Positions 48,982 through 60,816 of a DNA stretch of 64,000 nt are shown here, in pieces. The notes under the pieces are model-generated. The model did not search any database. It was not told the origin of the DNA and was given only the letters and a program-made list of their open reading frames with translations. The position numbers and the translations under genes were made by a program. Source of the stretch: Tetragonia tetragonoides (taxonomy: Eukaryota > Streptophyta > Magnoliopsida > Caryophyllales > Aizoaceae); contig CM076153.1 of NCBI GenBank assembly GCA_038025085.1, positions 21,861,001 through 21,925,000 on the forward strand. The letters are read 5' to 3'. Positions within the stretch are counted from its first letter, which is position 1. Each line of letters begins with the position of its first letter.

Positions 48982-51900
48982 ATGGAAGGCGAGGTTGATC
49001 GTGATGGTGAACGGAAATTTAGGGTTAATTTTACTGAAGATGGAAGTGCGAAACTGGCAAAACGATTGACGGATATGCTTAAGGATTACATGGGAGAATT
49101 CGTTGATGACACTCTTGTGGTATGTATTTCAATTCTTGTTCTTTTTAACCTGTTAAGAGTATTAGTTATGAAGTTTTGTTTTGTATGTTTTTTTGTGTGG
49201 TTTTGTTTGATTGTAGTTGTAGTTTGGTGAAATGAGTTAACTTTTATCTTGCCGGTTATATGTTCATTGGTGTTTGTGTTTGATTTCATAAAAAAAACCC
49301 ATTTTTGGTACCGTATCTTTCCTGTTATTTTGTTTACTGAAGTTTATAAATGTGTGGGACTGATTAACCATGTTCTGTGGTAGCTTAACTTAGAATGACA
49401 TTGTGGTTTGAGGTTTCTAACTTTGTCATAGTAGCCACTTTTAGATTATACTTTTAGTTTTAGTAACCTTATTTCGCTGAAGGGAGATTGAACAAAACTA
49501 GGACTTCTAGAAAAGAGGTGAACCGTTATTGCAGGAGTAAGAGTATTGTAGAGGATATGCTCAGACTTTAGGAAGTGAACCTGAAAGATCACTTATGAGA
49601 AATGTGCATATTACAAATTTAAGGATGGAAATCGGCTATAAATTAGGTAATGGATTCTGGAAGGATACATGGAATGAGGATACTTCGTTCTGTTCCACGT
49701 TTCCTCAAACCTCGGGTTTGTAAGTTATCCAGTTTGCACAATGCACCCATTATTGAGTTTTATTCTATTAATGATGATGTGTCTTGGGGCCTCCACTTTC
49801 GGATAGATCATCAAGAGTGCCAACTGGAAGAACTCACTTTTGTTATTAGTGTACTAGAAACCATTGAGGATTCTCTTAATTGTTGGATACTTGTATGATA
49901 TGTCTCTGGAGTAGTGAGTCAGCTCGCATATTTTGACAGTGTGACTTGACTCAGTTGTGATGCGATGTTTGGGCAATTGAGAAACATTTGTTGACTAGGC
50001 ATATTGGTATTTACCGGGGGAAGGAGAATAGGTTGTTTTGGTGGTTTGCAGTTACGGCAATTTTTTGGTGCTCTTGGAGCGCATTCTCATGTCTTTTCAA
50101 CGGTGTCCCAAATCCCAATCGAAAGACCTAGTTAGGATTGGGTGCAGTATTTGGCTTCGCTTTCCGCCAAAGATAGGCTGGTGCTTTTAAAGACGTTTCA
50201 ATAATTGATATCCTGCGTAATTGAGGGTCCTTGTAATTAGCTTTCTTATTGAGGATTTCTTGTCCTCTTAGATTTGACTGTTTCTGTTTCTCAATAATAT
50301 ATTTCTCGCACAAACTAAAAAATTAAGTACGGATGTGGTCGTTAATGGGAGACTCTGTTCTTTTTTCTCTCTTCCTTGAAGCGTTAAGTGTAATATTATA
50401 AACCATTTTTGAAAAGAGTCAGACAAAATTTATACTACCACTTTGGTCAAAATCTTTGCATCACCAAAGTTATTTATGTCATGAGAAGGGGGTTTGGGGC
50501 TGTGTCAGTTCTGCCTTCCCCATGAATGTTCCTTGCTAGGTAATCCTTTCCCAAGAGCTGATGACTCTATGGAACATAGAAGTACAGAAGTCACTTCATG
50601 TTAGCTTATGATGCTTCAGTTTACTATGGACTAAATGGCTGAAACCATTGGAGTCATCTTCACTAAACGTTACCAAACTATCTTTAGGTTAATATCAACC
50701 TGTCTGAAGCTGAGCAATATTGCAATTATTGAAGCCATATCTACTATGTTGTATAGGGTTCACCTCATGGACAAAATAATGATGTTTGTTTCAACACCTC
50801 TTAAGTATTATTTTCTTAGCATTTACATTTTATGTGAACTGTCCTTTGGTATGTGTATGTTGTTCAGCTTGTTCTTAGCTTATGCTCCTTTAAATGGAAG
50901 ATATGAGTGAATAGTGCACATTCCTGTAGTCTGCCTGAATATTAAGCACATTATCTAGTGTTACCTTTGTGCATGACTCATCTGTGCTCAAATTTAAAAA
51001 TCCTGAAAACCACATTGACTGTTCCTGCAAAGACATTTACAGTTTGAGATCTGCAAGATACATTCATCGATAGTTAGTTCTTTAGACATCAAAAGAAGGA
51101 TTTTTTTGTGTGTGTGTGGGGGGGGGGGCTAGGAGGAGTGGTTTCTAGGATGTAGGCAATTTGAACGGTCATGCAAGATATGTTATTGAGCTTTCCATTG
51201 GCTTGCATTCACATACCCAACAGCAACTTGGCTATGACAGTGGAGTTGCTCATGAAGTTCTGTTTTAGCTACAAGTTACCCCTTCATTTTGATTTCGAAT
51301 GAGAGATAGGACTAATACGGGTAAATTTTGGAACTTCTATTTGGTTGGATAATCAATATTGTTCAACTCTATGGTTTTAAGCAGCTACTTTGGTTGCTTG
51401 AATTGCACTGACATCTCATGCTCTTAGTTAAACATTTCATGCTTTCGGGTGGGTAATAACTTGATAGGCAACATGGGCGTTGGGATTTTATAAAAGGACT
51501 ACAAAAGACCAGCAGGCCCTCAAACAAGGAATCATGCATGAAATTGTTCAGAAGAAGAAGAAGCAATGATAATCAGACAAGGGTTGGTTGTTAGGAAGCA
51601 CTTGTCCTCTGGTAGTAGGCTATTTTTTCAAAAAAAATATATACTGTAGTAATCTATGTCGCTATATACAGTATGAAGCTTCTTGTGGTCTGGTGTGATC
51701 GGCTTGCTTGTGCTTCTACGTCCTTTCTGGATAGATCCGCAATAGTTTGTGATATTTTTGGATATATTGTAACTACAGTTTGAATCACTTGGCACTACTG
51801 GCCTCATAGTTCTTATCTTTCCGGTTTCCCCTTGTTTTCTCTTGCCACTTCTTAGTCTTGCTGTGCTAGTCGCTTAGGTGCTTCAAACATGCAAGAAAAT

Positions 51901-54900
51901 GTATCTTAAGAACTACTACCTTATATGACAATTTATTTGGCAAATTGCTACTTGTCGACTGACCAAAAGAAGACCTGTAAGGAACAAAATGTCCCAAGCC
52001 GAGTTAAACGTTCATAACACAATATTCATTTTTCTCTTCTTTTCCTTTCTTTCCCTTTCTTTCACCCTTTCCTTCCCATTCTTCTTCCCCCCGTTTTCTC
52101 TTCTTTTCCCTCCCATTCTTCCTTCCTCAACGTCTTCTAAGTTTGTGCAATCGAACAAGGTCTTCCCTTTCCCAACAACTTGTCAGCTCTCAGCATCTCA
52201 GTCTCTCGCTCCACGCCCCAACAACCTGAATAAGAAGCCAAGAACAACCCATGCATGTCTCTTTAGCTCCTTCTGCTCTACTTAATTCCAATCTCCCTCT
52301 CTCTCCAAAGTCCGAACAACTGCCCACCTTCCATCATGTTCACCGTAGGACGCCCCACCATTATTAATTTTCTCATGCTTCGAATTTGTGTACAACGAGT
52401 GGCACGGAGATAGAGTATCGCTTTTCGGAAAAGAGTGATGGGAGTAATTCAAAATTAGACGTCGTGACTCCACTCTACTCTAACATTGTTGGCTTGCTCA
52501 ATTCTACATGACAATTGCATTTTCAGATCAGGTCTGTTGTTGGAGGCTTTGGTGGAGGGGCAGGAAAGAGATGGAGGAAGGAAGGGAAGAAAGACAAACG
52601 GGTGGGTAAAATTAGGGCTTAAAACTTATAGGCAGGGGAATTCGTTCCTTGCAAGTACTTTTTGGCTGGAATTAGTCGACAGGTAGCAGCTTGCAACGAA
52701 TTTGTCAGATAAGTATTAGTTTTTTAAAAGTTATGTTACACTGTAGTTCGTCAAGTGTCTACTTTCAAAGGTTGTAGTTGGCAATTTTTCCTAAAAAATC
52801 TCGATGCTGTTTTAGTATGGAGCAGCAGAATTGATAGACTAATATGCCTTACAAGGGTGTAGATGAGAATCAATAATGTCCACATTCTTAAGGCTAAAAA
52901 ATATTGCTTTGGATCTTTGCTAAAAAAGTCTCCTTAGAAATGTTTTCTGACAGATTTACAGAGAGAATGGAACTTTGAAAGGGTCTATTGTATTGATTGT
53001 CTTGTACTAGAGGACTTCGTGTCCTCTTTCTTGTAAAGTTCAATTTTTCCGTTAATATGGCTCTTGTTCTATTTAAAAGAATAAAATAAAATAAATCATC
53101 ATTGGACTCCAATTGATAATTCTTGTGACTTCATTTGACTAATTTGGTAATTCTTGTGACTTCATTTGACTAATTTGGTAATACAGATGAAGAGGTTGTG
53201 CATATGGCATATGATTTGCCTATTAAAACATGGATCAAGTCTAATTTTTGTTTTGTATTCAGATGAGTGAGACGGTCGAAGTCTTATTCAATTTGGTTTG
53301 ATTAAATAGCATTACACTCTTTGCTTTCCTGGTAGTAGATGGTCTGTTATACTTGATGAGAAAGATCATAGCTTGGAAATGAAAAGATGACTGTTAATTC
53401 CTGTAAACTGAAATATATATGTGCCATTCGGTTGCCTCAAACTCGTTGTATGTATTTGTACATTTGTCTATTTGACTTCAACTTGCTCTCAAAGTTCCCT
53501 TCTCTCTTCTTTGTTGTCAGCCTAATCGACTTCAAATAGCATTATGCTAACGATGGGCTTCTTGTACACCCATTCAGGGAAGGTTTCTGTTAAGTAGTCT
53601 AAAGCCAGTGTTCTACATGTTTAGAGACCTTTTTCTTATGGGTTCTAGATGCCCTTCTATCTGTGAAGATCCCATTATCTAACTTGCCTAGTGTTTTAAG
53701 GCTGTCTGGCTTGGTATATTTAAGGCTTGTCTGGTTTGGTTGTCTCTCTTAAAGTAAATTTGGGATTAATGAACTAATGTTAATCTGGGTATGCTTTAGC
53801 TTTTGGGTTATGTAATTTCCTTTGTTCTTTGTTCTGGATTCTGATGGGCATGTTGTATTGTTTTTCCAGCATTTTCTCAACTTTGGTTTGGCTGGGGCAT
53901 TAATATATGGTAATTGTTATTCGCTATATCTGTTACTTGCATTGTCATTCACGCATGCAGCAGTATATTATGTGATATTCCAGGGTCTGAATGTCATCAT
54001 TTGATTTTGTCATTCTCCTCGAGGCTCCTAATATTTAACTGGGATCTGACAATTTTGCTGATTTCGACTTGCAGAAATACGTCATAGTTTTACTCGGAAA
54101 TGGCAGGAGCAAGGAGGAAGTCAAGGAGGATCTGGATGTCTTTCTGGGCGATAAAACTGATTCTTTCGTGATCTGGTAATGATTTTTAGCCTTTGATTGT
54201 AAGTAGCAAGATCATTCATTTTCATTCAAGCTTATCTAATGGCCGTTGCTCCTGGATGTACAGGCTGTGGGACCATCTTGCCTCAAATTTAGACCAGTAT
54301 GCACAAACTCCTGTATCTCATGTGGATGAAGTGGCAAAAGGTAGACCTGAATTGGTAGAACATGTTGAAAAAATTGTTTCTGATCACCCGGTTCCGGAAA
54401 TTGAAAGAGGAATGTCTAGTAAGACTTCTAGAAGCAGGCACAATAGGGAATGGAAAGGACTCGTGACAGATGATGCTCAACCTCCTCCCCTTCGCAGTTC
54501 TGTTACCGATCATATTCAAAATGAAACGAAAGCTCATCGTAGTGTCGTGCATACCAAGCAATCTGTTACTAGTGAGCATCGAGTTCCTAGGAAAAGAAAT
54601 CGTCCTGATGAACGACCCCGGCCGAAGGTCTGCTGTAGTTTCATTTTCTTCTTGCTATCTTTCTTTTCTTTGTTTGATCTTTTAGCTTTATCTGTGTAAA
54701 GGTTTTCTTGCACTCCTGCTGTGCATTTATGAGTGCTGAGGAAGCCTTTGATATTTCCTTTGATTGAAAAGTTAAGATTTACGTGCTCCAATAAAATAGG
54801 TTAATCAATTGGGGTTTTGACGTCAGTAGGCCTTTTAAGCGATATTTGTTTCAGTGTTTAGTGTCTCCTGTATGATACACTTTGCTATTCTTAAAGGGGA

Positions 54901-57900
54901 TTATGTTACAATGGGTCACTTTTTCCCGAGATGCAAGTTACTGGTTAAAAAACGTCTTACACCATGCTTTATATTCCTTCACTTCTCCTGATGCAGTTAT
55001 TCATTTTGGACAGAGAGAGGTATCTCAAGGGACTGTTGATGCTCCCCGTAGGCTGCTGCAATTTGCTGTGAGAGAGGCAGTTGGAACTACAAGGTCCTCG
55101 AACTCTGCGCTGGAGCCTGTACAGAAGCGACTTCGCTCTGTGGTTTCTACATCTACTGGCGATTCCACAGAGGAAGTTCAGCCTCAGAAAATTCAGTCAG
55201 TGGCAAGGTTGCCAAATGCTATGGCGACTGCTATTAAAGCTGTTGCAGAAGCAGCTGAAGATGTCAGAAAGGTAAGGACTGGAAATGTCTTTGACCGGCT
55301 TAGTCGTGGTGTTGATACCCAAGGAAGGACTGAGCAAGTAGCAGCTTTTATAGAGCCTGCAGTGCAAGATGAAGAATTTGAAGAATTTGATCGAATCCAT
55401 GACAAAATACATCAAAGACATCTTTTTACACGGGAAGACGATGAAAGATATAATAATGCGTTCACGATGAATAGCAGCATTGGCCTGGCTTCTGATTCTG
55501 TATCTGATAATGAAGGATACGGTGAGGCCAATGTCATGGGCCGAAGAATAATGGGTGTGTCTGAAACAAGTACATCTGGTGGAAATAAAGCTGATGATTC
55601 AGTGATGTTGCAGTATAGTGTCGCCCGGAATAGAGATGAGATGATGCGTCAATCTCGAAAGAAAGTTCAGGAGGAGCCTGCTTCTGCGGCTAATACTAAT
55701 CATAAGATTAATATCTCTGTTAATGTAAATACATGGAAGCCACCTCATTACCAACCACCAAGAGAATTAGTTGAAGTTGAGAACCAGAAGTCCGCAAAAC
55801 AGACTGATACTGGAGCTGGCAATTCTAATCTACGATCCATGAAGGAAAATGGCAACACACTTACTGTTGCAAATGTATGTTTTTTTCGGCCCCTCATTTG
55901 GTTACTTCACTTTATGCTTTCTCCATTTCTTCTTTCCCATGAAAAATGAATTGCTAAGCTGTGCTGTCCTGTCCTGTTGATATCAGGGAAAACTTGTTGC
56001 AGACACCCAGCAGGAAAATCAGAAAACTGTGGTGTCATCAGCTCCTGGTAAGTTTTTTTTTTTCTTTTGTTAATGGACGCCCAACAGCATATAATGTTTT
56101 AGCTTCTTTGTTTGACAATTCTGCAATTGCCAGGCCCTTATCCTACTGGTCATCCTCTGGAAGATGCAGATTCACGGACGATTTTTGTCAATAATGTAAG
56201 TTCTTTATACGTTATGCTTGAGTGCCACTTTTTATACCGTGAAGTGTGTTCATGTTGTTATATCTTATGGTTGTGAGTCATCAGGTTCATTTTGCTGCTA
56301 CAAAGGATACATTATCTCGGCATTTCAATAAGTTCGGGGAAGTGCTGAAAGTGATAATCTTAACTGATGCTGCTACAGGCCATCCAAAAGGGTGAGCAGT
56401 TCCACATGTCGATTTACTTTTGTGGTTATTAAACATTCTTTCTGTTCAGTAGCTAAATTGATGTTGCTCAATCAGGTCAGCATATGTAGAGTTCATGCGT
56501 AAGGAGGCGGCAGAGAATGCTTTGTCCTTGGATGGAACTTCCTTTATGTCGCGAATTATCAAGGCAAGTAGACTAGTTATACATTTCTGCATGTTGGTGT
56601 ATGTGGCTTGTGTGGAATGTTTTAATTGTAAGGAAAACTATTCATCATAACTCTGAGGGGGTAGCTCAGTTGGTAAAACCTCTGAGAACTATTCCAGAGG
56701 TCCCAAGTTCTAGTCCTCCTAGGGCCACTGGAGGTTTTCCTGGTTGTTAACTTGAGGGCCCATGGGATTAGTCAAGCAAAAAAAAAGTTTGGATACCCAT
56801 GTTATCTACAAAAAAAACCCGGAAAACTCTTCATCATTCTGAAGCTGAAGGTGCTTTTGTGTTTTGGTTAAGTAAGGGATGGCAAAAAATATAGACAATG
56901 CATAGTTCAATCATAATCACAAAATTTTACTTTACTTTGCCAAGGCAGTATGACATCAACACCTCTTTTTCTGGGATGTGATAGCATGGTCATGGAGTCT
57001 TTGCAGTAGACTTTTGGTGTTTATGGGAAGTCTTGGGCGTTCCACACTGGTGGAGAAAATCATTCGTGGTGGAATGCTTCCTTTGCTGTACTTTGCTGCA
57101 TTTGGCTACTGAGGAATGTGCGGGGGTTTTATATTCCCATTGAACTGCTTTGGGATAGGGTTCTTTATTTAGGGCATGTTCTTTTGGATCGGAAGTATTG
57201 TGCTCCAATTTTCTCTAGCTTGTTCCAGTTTGTTCCAATTTTCTCTAGTTTGTCCCAGTTTTCTCCAATTTTTTCTAGGTTCTCTCAATTTTCTCCAATT
57301 TGTTCAAGTTTACTCCAGTTTGGTCTCTTTTTTCTCCAGTTTTAATATATATAATAAACATAATAATTGAGTTTATTTAATCAAAGAAATAAAATTGAAA
57401 ATGTATTGCCTTTGTATGTAAATCAACTTTGTGGGAAATGAAATTGAACCCAGGTCATTGCTGGGAACAAGTGGAGGGTGCGCCATTGCACTACCCACCC
57501 AAGCTCATAAAAACCATATGAAATGATTCATGTTTCATGCTCCATATGTAATAATAATGATAATAACACATAAATGCACAAAGTTCCAGTTTTCTCCAGT
57601 TCGTTCCAATTTTTTTCTCTGGTTTGTTCTCCTGTTTCCAGTCCAAAAACGTGCCTTTTTTGTCTATGGCAGAAGGAGCGAGTGTCTATTATTACAATTC
57701 ACTGACCCAAAGGGATTAGGCCAACTTGTAGTTGGCATCTTCATAGAGTATACCTTGTCTTCTCATGCTGTACTTCTAGATTGGCTTAATATTGACTTTT
57801 CTCTTGGAATAAATCAAAAAGATCTTCTTGCTCCATGTGCATTACTTTCTTTATCCCTCCTAGAATCAGAGCGGAACTATATATAGTACTTGGGCCAACA

Positions 57901-59884
57901 AATAAACGTCCATAAGACAAACAGTATCATTTCTTCCTGAAGACGATTTTTTTAATCACGGGTTCTAGTTTTTTCTATAATGTCGGATATAGTTCGGGTG
58001 AATTGAAAGGCTAGATGGACTACCAAGAAACCAAGAAGTTTATTGCCCATCACTAGCCACTATAGGCTTGGACCGTTGGAGTCAATGAGGTCTATTGGTT
58101 GCCCACATAGGAATGACCATGGCGGGGAGAGGGGAGAGCGCCTCATGTCACATGGGCAGAACTAGACCTGTCAATTGGGTCGGGCGGGTCGGGTTCGGGT
58201 TCGGGTTAGGGTCAGGGTCACAGCGGGTCGGGTCATTTCGGGTTCGGGTTGAGAAATGCTCGACCCTGACCCAGTGTTGTCGGGTTTGGGTTGACCCACC
58301 GGGTCGAGTGACCCAATAATTTTTTTTTCTTCGTTAATTATATAGCCAATTTATGCTTTCAAATGGTATATTTGCTAATTTATAACTTGTATTAACTACG
58401 TACGTATATTTTTTCACGTTTTGGTGTGTATATACGACTATATCATATTCTTTATATTTTTTTGTAATTGTTCGATAAGTTGTGTTTTATATTTCCGTCC
58501 ATTTTAGCGTAGTTAAAAGCAAAATTTCTTATTTTGAGAGAACAAATAGGTAGAGAAAAAGTTAATGAAAGGAAAAAAAAAAAGGTTTTATTTATTTTTT
58601 AGGATATTTTAGTCGAACTTTTTGTTTATAACTACAAATTGTTCTATTTTCGGGTCAAACGGGTCGACCCACTAACGGGTCGGGTTTGACCCAAAAACAC
58701 CGGGTTAATCGGGTTCGGGTCAAATCGGGTTCCGGGTTGGGAAATCAGTGTCAGGACCCTGAAAAAACGGGTCGGGTTTTCGGGTCGGTTCGGGAATTGA
58801 CAGGTCTAGGCAGAACTAATCATTTGCTGATATGATGTGTGGCCAGAGAGGAGCAAAGCGGGTATTTGGGACTTTTTCATTTGAGGGGTTGGGGGGAGGG
58901 ATCATTCATTTGGGATTAATGGTGATTACAATGTGATGCAATAGTTTATAGAGTAAAGGTGGGGTGGGAAAGGAAGGAGGGGGTGGGAAAGGAAGGAGGG
59001 GGAGGAGAGTGATGGCAAGAGATTACATCCATTCAATGTAATCACAATTGCTTCAACCTTGGACCATTTATTGATGATTACGTCAGATAGTGTAATATAA
59101 TACATTATACTTTCTCGTCTCCCTCCTCTCTTTCCCACCTCTACCTCTCCTCACTTATTATACCTCATTTTTTCATTACAACCAAGAGCATCTGTATTAT
59201 TTATTAGAGGGTGGGAGAGAGCGACTCATGTCACATTGCCAGAATTAAGTGTGCTGATGTGATGTGTGGCCAGGGAGTAGCAAAGTGGGTTCCTGGGACT
59301 GTTGCACTAACATCTGTGTAATTTTATAAGAAAGCTTAATTATTTTCTTTTGTTGAGTATTGGAAAGCTTATTGTTCAGCTGAATAAGAATTCATTAACG
59401 ACTATGGTCATTGGTTTTTTTTCTTCTGACGATTCATCACACGGGTACGGCGTATGGCATGCAATGACACTGTCACTTATAATTGGTTATGCAAGTTGCA
59501 GCCAAAACAATCCTCCACATTTCTCAATTGTTTGCTATATGTTCTAATCTGGAATTTATGGTTTTGCAGGTTGTGAAAAAAAGTTCTGCCCAACAGGAAG
59601 CTAGTCCAATGATGACGTGGCCCCGTATTACTCGGGGTTCTCCCTTTGCTGTTCCTAGATTTGGTCAGGCTTCTTTCCCAAGAGTCTTTGCTGGTGCATA
59701 TAGATCACGCCCACCTATTAAAACAGGTGCGAGGAGTATGCAGTGGAAGCGGGATTCCCAGCCGACATCTGCTGAGAGTGTTGCGATAGTATCTGGAAGC
59801 ATTGCCAATGCTCCATCAGCTGGTCGTGGTTTCACGTATGTTCGTACAGAGTCCAAGCCAGATGGCAATCCTGGCGGTGCCTAG
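48982..59884 (+). CDS. RNA-binding protein: Nab2/ZC3H14-type N-terminal domain plus RRM, 698 aa, nine exons
   Basis: Exons: 48982-49119, 54075-54175, 54264-54627, 55014-55874, 55987-56047, 56134-56195, 56285-56391, 56476-56563, 59570-59884 (2097 bases, phase consistent throughout). Residues 20-90 (KLAKRLTDMLKDYMGEFVDD, then KYVIVLLGNGRSKEEVKEDL and DVFLGDKTDSFVIWLWDHL) match the PWI-like N-terminal fold of Nab2/ZC3H14. Residues 523-597 are an RRM with RNP2 IFVNNV (525-530) and RNP1 KGSAYVEF (564-571), closest in style to nuclear poly(A)-binding PABPN1. The central part is Ser/Arg/Glu-rich and the C-terminus is Arg/Pro/Gly-rich. The combination suggests a nuclear poly(A) RNA or mRNA-export role, by inference. 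The last intron has a GC donor and the first intron is 5 kb. The ATG was chosen over an upstream in-frame extension that lacks ATG. Confidence 0.92.
49560..50330 (+). pseudogene. LINE relic in intron 1 of the RRM gene
   Basis: Decayed frames include GNGFWKDTWNEDTSF, CKLSSLHNAPIIEFYSINDD and VSWGLHFRIDHQECQLEELT, matching the segment after the reverse transcriptase in plant LINEs. Further on, NRLFWWFAVTAIFWCSWS resembles the ORF2 end. It lies in the same orientation as the gene and has many stops. Confidence 0.6.
50331..54074 (+). other. remainder of intron 1 of the RRM gene
   Basis: No host exon is recognised. A pyrimidine-rich stretch (52016-52130) and a purine-rich stretch (52540-52600) are roughly complementary. 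A 31-bp tandem duplication lies at 53118-53179. Confidence 0.5.
53118..53179. repeat. 31-bp perfect tandem duplication
   Basis: AATTCTTGTGACTTCATTTG followed by ACTAATTTGGT occurs at 53118-53148 and 53149-53179. Confidence 0.95.
56649..56820 (+). mobile_element. tRNA-derived SINE (family B) in the RRM gene
   Basis: A box GGTAGCTCAGTTGGTAAAAC and B-box-like AAGTTCTAGTCCTC are followed by CCACTGGAGGTTTTCCTGGT and GGGATTAGTCAAGC, the body shared with 32210-32330. A-runs lie near the 3' end. The 17-bp TSD GGAAAACTMTTCATCAT (56632-56648 and 56821-56837) has one mismatch. Confidence 0.88.
57171..57655. mobile_element. hAT-like MITE containing a SINE fragment
   Basis: The left end, AGGGCATGTTCTTTTGGATC, pairs with the complement of the right end, GGCACGTTTTTGGACTGG, allowing one gap. 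Arrays of TTCTCCAGTTTGTTCC-like words lie on both sides of the SINE-like insert. An 8-bp TSD is not convincing (CTTTATTT against TTTTTTTG). Confidence 0.5.
57400..57510 (-). mobile_element. tRNA-derived SINE fragment inside the MITE
   Basis: On the minus strand, GGGTGGGTAGTGCAATGGCG looks like an A box and GACCTGGGTTCAATTTC a B box, spaced as in tRNA. It differs from the other SINEs here. TSD not resolved. Confidence 0.5.
58100..58880 (+). mobile_element. repeat unit copy A, interrupted by a hAT MITE
   Basis: Flanks of the MITE read GGAGAGCGCCTCATGTCACA and, after it, TGATATGATGTGTGGCCAGA, then GGAGCAAAGCGGGT. The same sequence without the MITE occurs at 59210-59302, so this is one of two copies of a dispersed or tandem repeat. 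Confidence 0.7.
58163..58808. mobile_element. hAT-type MITE with 8-bp TSD
   Basis: The ends are a 14-bp perfect inverted repeat, TAGACCTGTCAATT and its complement. An 8-bp TSD, GGCAGAAC, lies at 58155-58162 and 58809-58816. The interior near both ends is packed with CGGGTCGGGTT words on one side and complementary GACCC words on the other; the centre is AT-rich. Length 646 bp. Confidence 0.85.
58918..59175. mobile_element. foldback MITE, GATTACAATGTRATG family
   Basis: GGTGATTACAATGTGATGCA with a following GGGAAAGGAAGGAGGGGG stretch is partly mirrored by CTCCCTCCTCTCTTTCCCAC near 59120. A close relative starts at 63860. A 23-bp internal unit, GTGGGAAAGGAAGGAGGGG, is duplicated at 58966-59001. 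Confidence 0.55.
59205..59310 (+). repeat. repeat unit copy B, uninterrupted
   Basis: GGGAGAGAGCGACTCATGTC, CATTGCCAGAATTAAG and TGATGTGATGTGTGGCCAGG match copy A at 58125-58150 and 58810-58880. It represents the empty-site state for the hAT MITE. Confidence 0.75.
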
Positions 59885-60805
59885 TTAGATTATTCTTAAT
59901 GTTTCCTTGATGACATTATTCAATGAAGCCTATTCCTGTTTTTTGCGGAGTTAAAATGCGCGACACTTAGGAGGGTGCCAGCCAATGTCTTGTTCAGTGA
60001 GATCTTTCTTGCTTTAATCTAACTCTTTTGGAACTGAGGGATATCATGTGGGAAAAGAAAGAAGTAGCCATTGGACAAGAGGAAAGTGAAGAGCTTGAAG
60101 AACATCGAGCATAAATTTTGTACATTCTGGAGATGGTATTGGAAAAGGGCTTGTTTTGCTGTTAGTGCTGTTGTCTATTGAATCATTTTGCTTAGGATTC
60201 GATGAGTCCCATTTTGGTTACGGGAGGTTCCCTTTTTTTGTTTTTTTGAAATGAAACAAATGTGGGAAAAACATTTGAGAGGGAAGGCTGGCTGGATAGA
60301 CAATTTGTTTTATCTTGGACAAAGAATTGCTATAGATTATTAATTTTATAATAAAATCTTCGCATTGTACAGATTTTGTTGGTAGCCCTTTGCGTTTCTT
60401 CGTGATTAGTCTGATTACTGTTTACAGAGTAAATTAATGTGCAGGTAAGTGTATATTCATTAGTGTGTACTCATGGTAATGTGCTAGTAGATGGTCAGCT
60501 GAGTTTCGGGAACCTTTGATGTGGGTGGACTTTATCCAACCTGAACCTCATGGTTCCAATGTACGCAACAAATAAAATGTGTATTGTGAACTTTTGATAT
60601 CTCTGGAAATGCTCTGTGAGTGTACGAAAAAACTAGTACTTGAATTGCAAAATTAGTATGTACTTTACTAGTTACGTTCCGGTGCGATGCACAAAATTAG
60701 TATGTACTTAACTAGTTACGTTCAGCTTGCCCTATTGGAGATTTGTTGGTGGTATCATGGAAACTTTTGGGGGATTAACTAGGAAGTGTGCACACTGTAG
60801 TTTGA
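59885..60805. other. 3' UTR of the RRM gene and flank
   Basis: The 3' UTR probably runs to about 60350, near TTTATAATAAAATCTTC (60345-60362), which contains an AATAAA signal. A 44-bp near-duplication with TTAGTATGTACTT and CTAGTTACGTTC occurs at 60651-60722. No further gene. Confidence 0.5.
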
Positions 60806-60816
60806 ACAACACATAC

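Larger units (their letters stand above)
56564..59569 (+). other. GC-AG intron of the RRM gene
   Basis: The exon ends ATCAAG and the intron starts GCAAGTAG, a canonical GC-type donor. It ends TTTTGCAG before GTTGTGAAA. Only this donor keeps the frame from the RRM (SRIIK) into VVKKSS; the nearby GT at 56568 would shift it. The 3.0-kb intron carries one SINE and several MITEs. Confidence 0.85.

Noticed and set aside
51989..52285. 98-codon Ser/Phe/Pro-rich frame as a gene
   Set aside because: It lies wholly in a pyrimidine-rich tract inside intron 1 of the RRM gene and has repeat-like composition.
52930..53100. LINE 3' end with GAGGACTTCGTGTCCTC hairpin and A-rich tail
   Set aside because: No LINE coding sequence precedes it and no TSD was found; left undecided.
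56655..56725. Possible tRNA gene with A and B boxes
   Set aside because: The acceptor ends do not pair, and the sequence continues into a SINE body with a flanking TSD, so it is a SINE head.
58170..58800. Interstitial telomere-like repeat (GGGTT/GGGTTAGGG words)
   Set aside because: The unit is CGGGT(C/T), not TTTAGGG, and inverted ends with an 8-bp TSD explain the block as a MITE.
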